Shown here piece after piece: positions 5,713 to 6,103 of a stretch of DNA of 6,103 nucleotides. Source of the DNA: Deltaproteobacteria bacterium (GTDB lineage Bacteria > Myxococcota > XYA12-FULL-58-9 > JAUUZB01); contig JAUUZB010000289.1 of the NCBI GenBank assembly GCA_030590185.1, positions 1-6,103 of the forward strand. Reading direction: 5' to 3'. The translations under genes and the position numbers were made by a program. Below the pieces are notes generated by a model. It did no database searches and was not told where the DNA came from. It saw nothing but the letters and a program-made list of their open reading frames with translations. Positions within the stretch are counted from its first letter, which is position 1. Each line of letters starts with the position of its first letter.

Positions 5713-5738
5713 TCCCCCAACCACTGAGGGAGGTCTTC

Positions 5739-6103
5739 ATGTTGCGACGTTTGGTATTCTGTGTTGGGTTGCCGCTCGGGTTGGTGAGTGGTTGTGGAGC
5801 GGGCAGCGCGGAGAGCGATCTGCCCAGCTGCGCCGCCGGGCAGACGTTGACCTACGATGGCTCGACCTGGCAATGCGCTGACCCCTCGTCCGATCTGCCG
5901 ATCTGCGAGGTGGATGAGGCGATCGTAGCCACCGCCGACGGCTGGGCCTGCGCCCCGTTGCCGCCCACCTGCGATCCTGGCCAAATTCTGGTCGCCGCTG
6001 GCGGTGGCTGGATCTGTGCCGCGGCGCCCGGGGAGCTACCGGACTGCGCTGCTGACCAGGTCTTGGTGTACGACGGCACGCAGTGGCTCTGCGCCCCTGG
6101 GCC
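5739..6103 (+). CDS. Cys/Trp tandem-repeat lipoprotein (3' end outside the window)
   Basis: Partial gene, 121 codons visible with no stop. The ATG at 5739 has the Shine-Dalgarno GGGAGG (5728-5733) five bases upstream. The N-terminus MLRRLVFCVGLPLGLVSGC is a textbook lipoprotein signal: basic n-region, hydrophobic core, and lipobox V-S-G-C with Cys19 as the lipidated residue. Mature residues are GAGSAESD and then four consecutive repeats of 22-25 residues, each with the pattern L-P-x-C-x3-Q/E-x-L/I-x6-7-W-x-C-A. The cysteine pairs are 31/46, 56/71, 78/93 and 103/118, every one exactly 15 apart, and Trp 44, 69, 91 and 116 always sits two residues before the second cysteine. One disulfide per repeat is likely in the periplasm or outside the cell (inference). 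Similar C-x-x-G-Q...W-x-C units occur in tail-fibre-like and adhesin-like proteins as I recall, but I cannot name a family. No enzyme motif is visible. The protein may continue with many more repeats or a C-terminal domain. Confidence 0.85.
   Translation, partial: MLRRLVFCVGLPLGLVSGCGAGSAESDLPSCAAGQTLTYDGSTWQCADPSSDLPICEVDEAIVATADGWACAPLPPTCDPGQILVAAGGGWICAAAPGELPDCAADQVLVYDGTQWLCAPG
5820..6103 (+). repeat. Four in-frame C-x14-C protein repeats
   Basis: Repeat units start at 5820, 5895, 5964 and 6036, the last cut by the window end. Units 1 and 4 are most alike (L-P-x-C-A-A-x-Q-x-L-x-Y-D-G...W-x-C-A). Units 2 and 3 have diverged but keep both Cys and the Trp. The DNA copies differ widely, so the array is old and protein-level spacing is under selection (inference). 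Confidence 0.75.

Noticed and set aside
5684..5881. A 65-codon plus-strand frame overlapping the start of the repeat lipoprotein
   Set aside because: It is out of frame with the lipoprotein, whose strong Shine-Dalgarno, lipobox and regular repeats make it the real gene.

Overview
The window reads as a chromosomal fragment of a GC-rich Gram-negative bacterium, most likely a myxobacterium-like deltaproteobacterium (Myxococcota). This is an inference. It rests on strong G/C preference at third codon positions, several lipoprotein or exported-protein N-termini, a Slt-type murein transglycosylase (which implies a periplasm), and a tandem pair of very short ribbon-helix-helix (RHH) proteins of a kind I associate with deltaproteobacteria. 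No rRNA, tRNA, CRISPR array, transposase or attachment site was seen.

Layout. (1) 13-807 (+): a putative lipoprotein made almost entirely of the C-terminal substrate-binding domain of 5'-nucleotidases, without the metallophosphatase half. (2) 817-1241 (-): two adjacent, clearly paralogous RHH proteins, convergent with (1). A hairpin at 804-820 contains both stop codons. They have a plausible promoter at 1312-1340 and an A/T-rich direct repeat at the expected transcription start. (3) 1374-1478 (-): a previously uncalled 34-residue ORF with one membrane segment, its own Shine-Dalgarno and a hairpin just past its stop. (4) 1597-3513 (+): a 638-residue exported or anchored TPR plus coiled-coil protein. 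(5) 3607-5655 (+): a 682-residue Slt70-like lytic transglycosylase with intact catalytic motifs and a G10 homopolymer inside the gene. (6) 5739-6103 (+, runs off the window): a lipoprotein built of C-x14-C tandem repeats.

How the genes may work together. Four of the six larger genes encode predicted envelope or periplasmic proteins, so the region looks like a cell-envelope neighbourhood. The TPR/coiled-coil protein and the transglycosylase are consecutive and co-oriented, and could be a scaffold and enzyme acting on peptidoglycan. A terminator-like element and a candidate leaderless promoter between them argue that they may be transcribed separately. The RHH pair is probably a self-regulating DNA-binding unit unrelated to the envelope genes.

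Nothing here amounts to a demonstrated new system. The least explained items are the Cys/Trp repeat lipoprotein, the RHH pair with its candidate operator, the 34-residue membrane ORF and the stand-alone nucleotidase C-domain.
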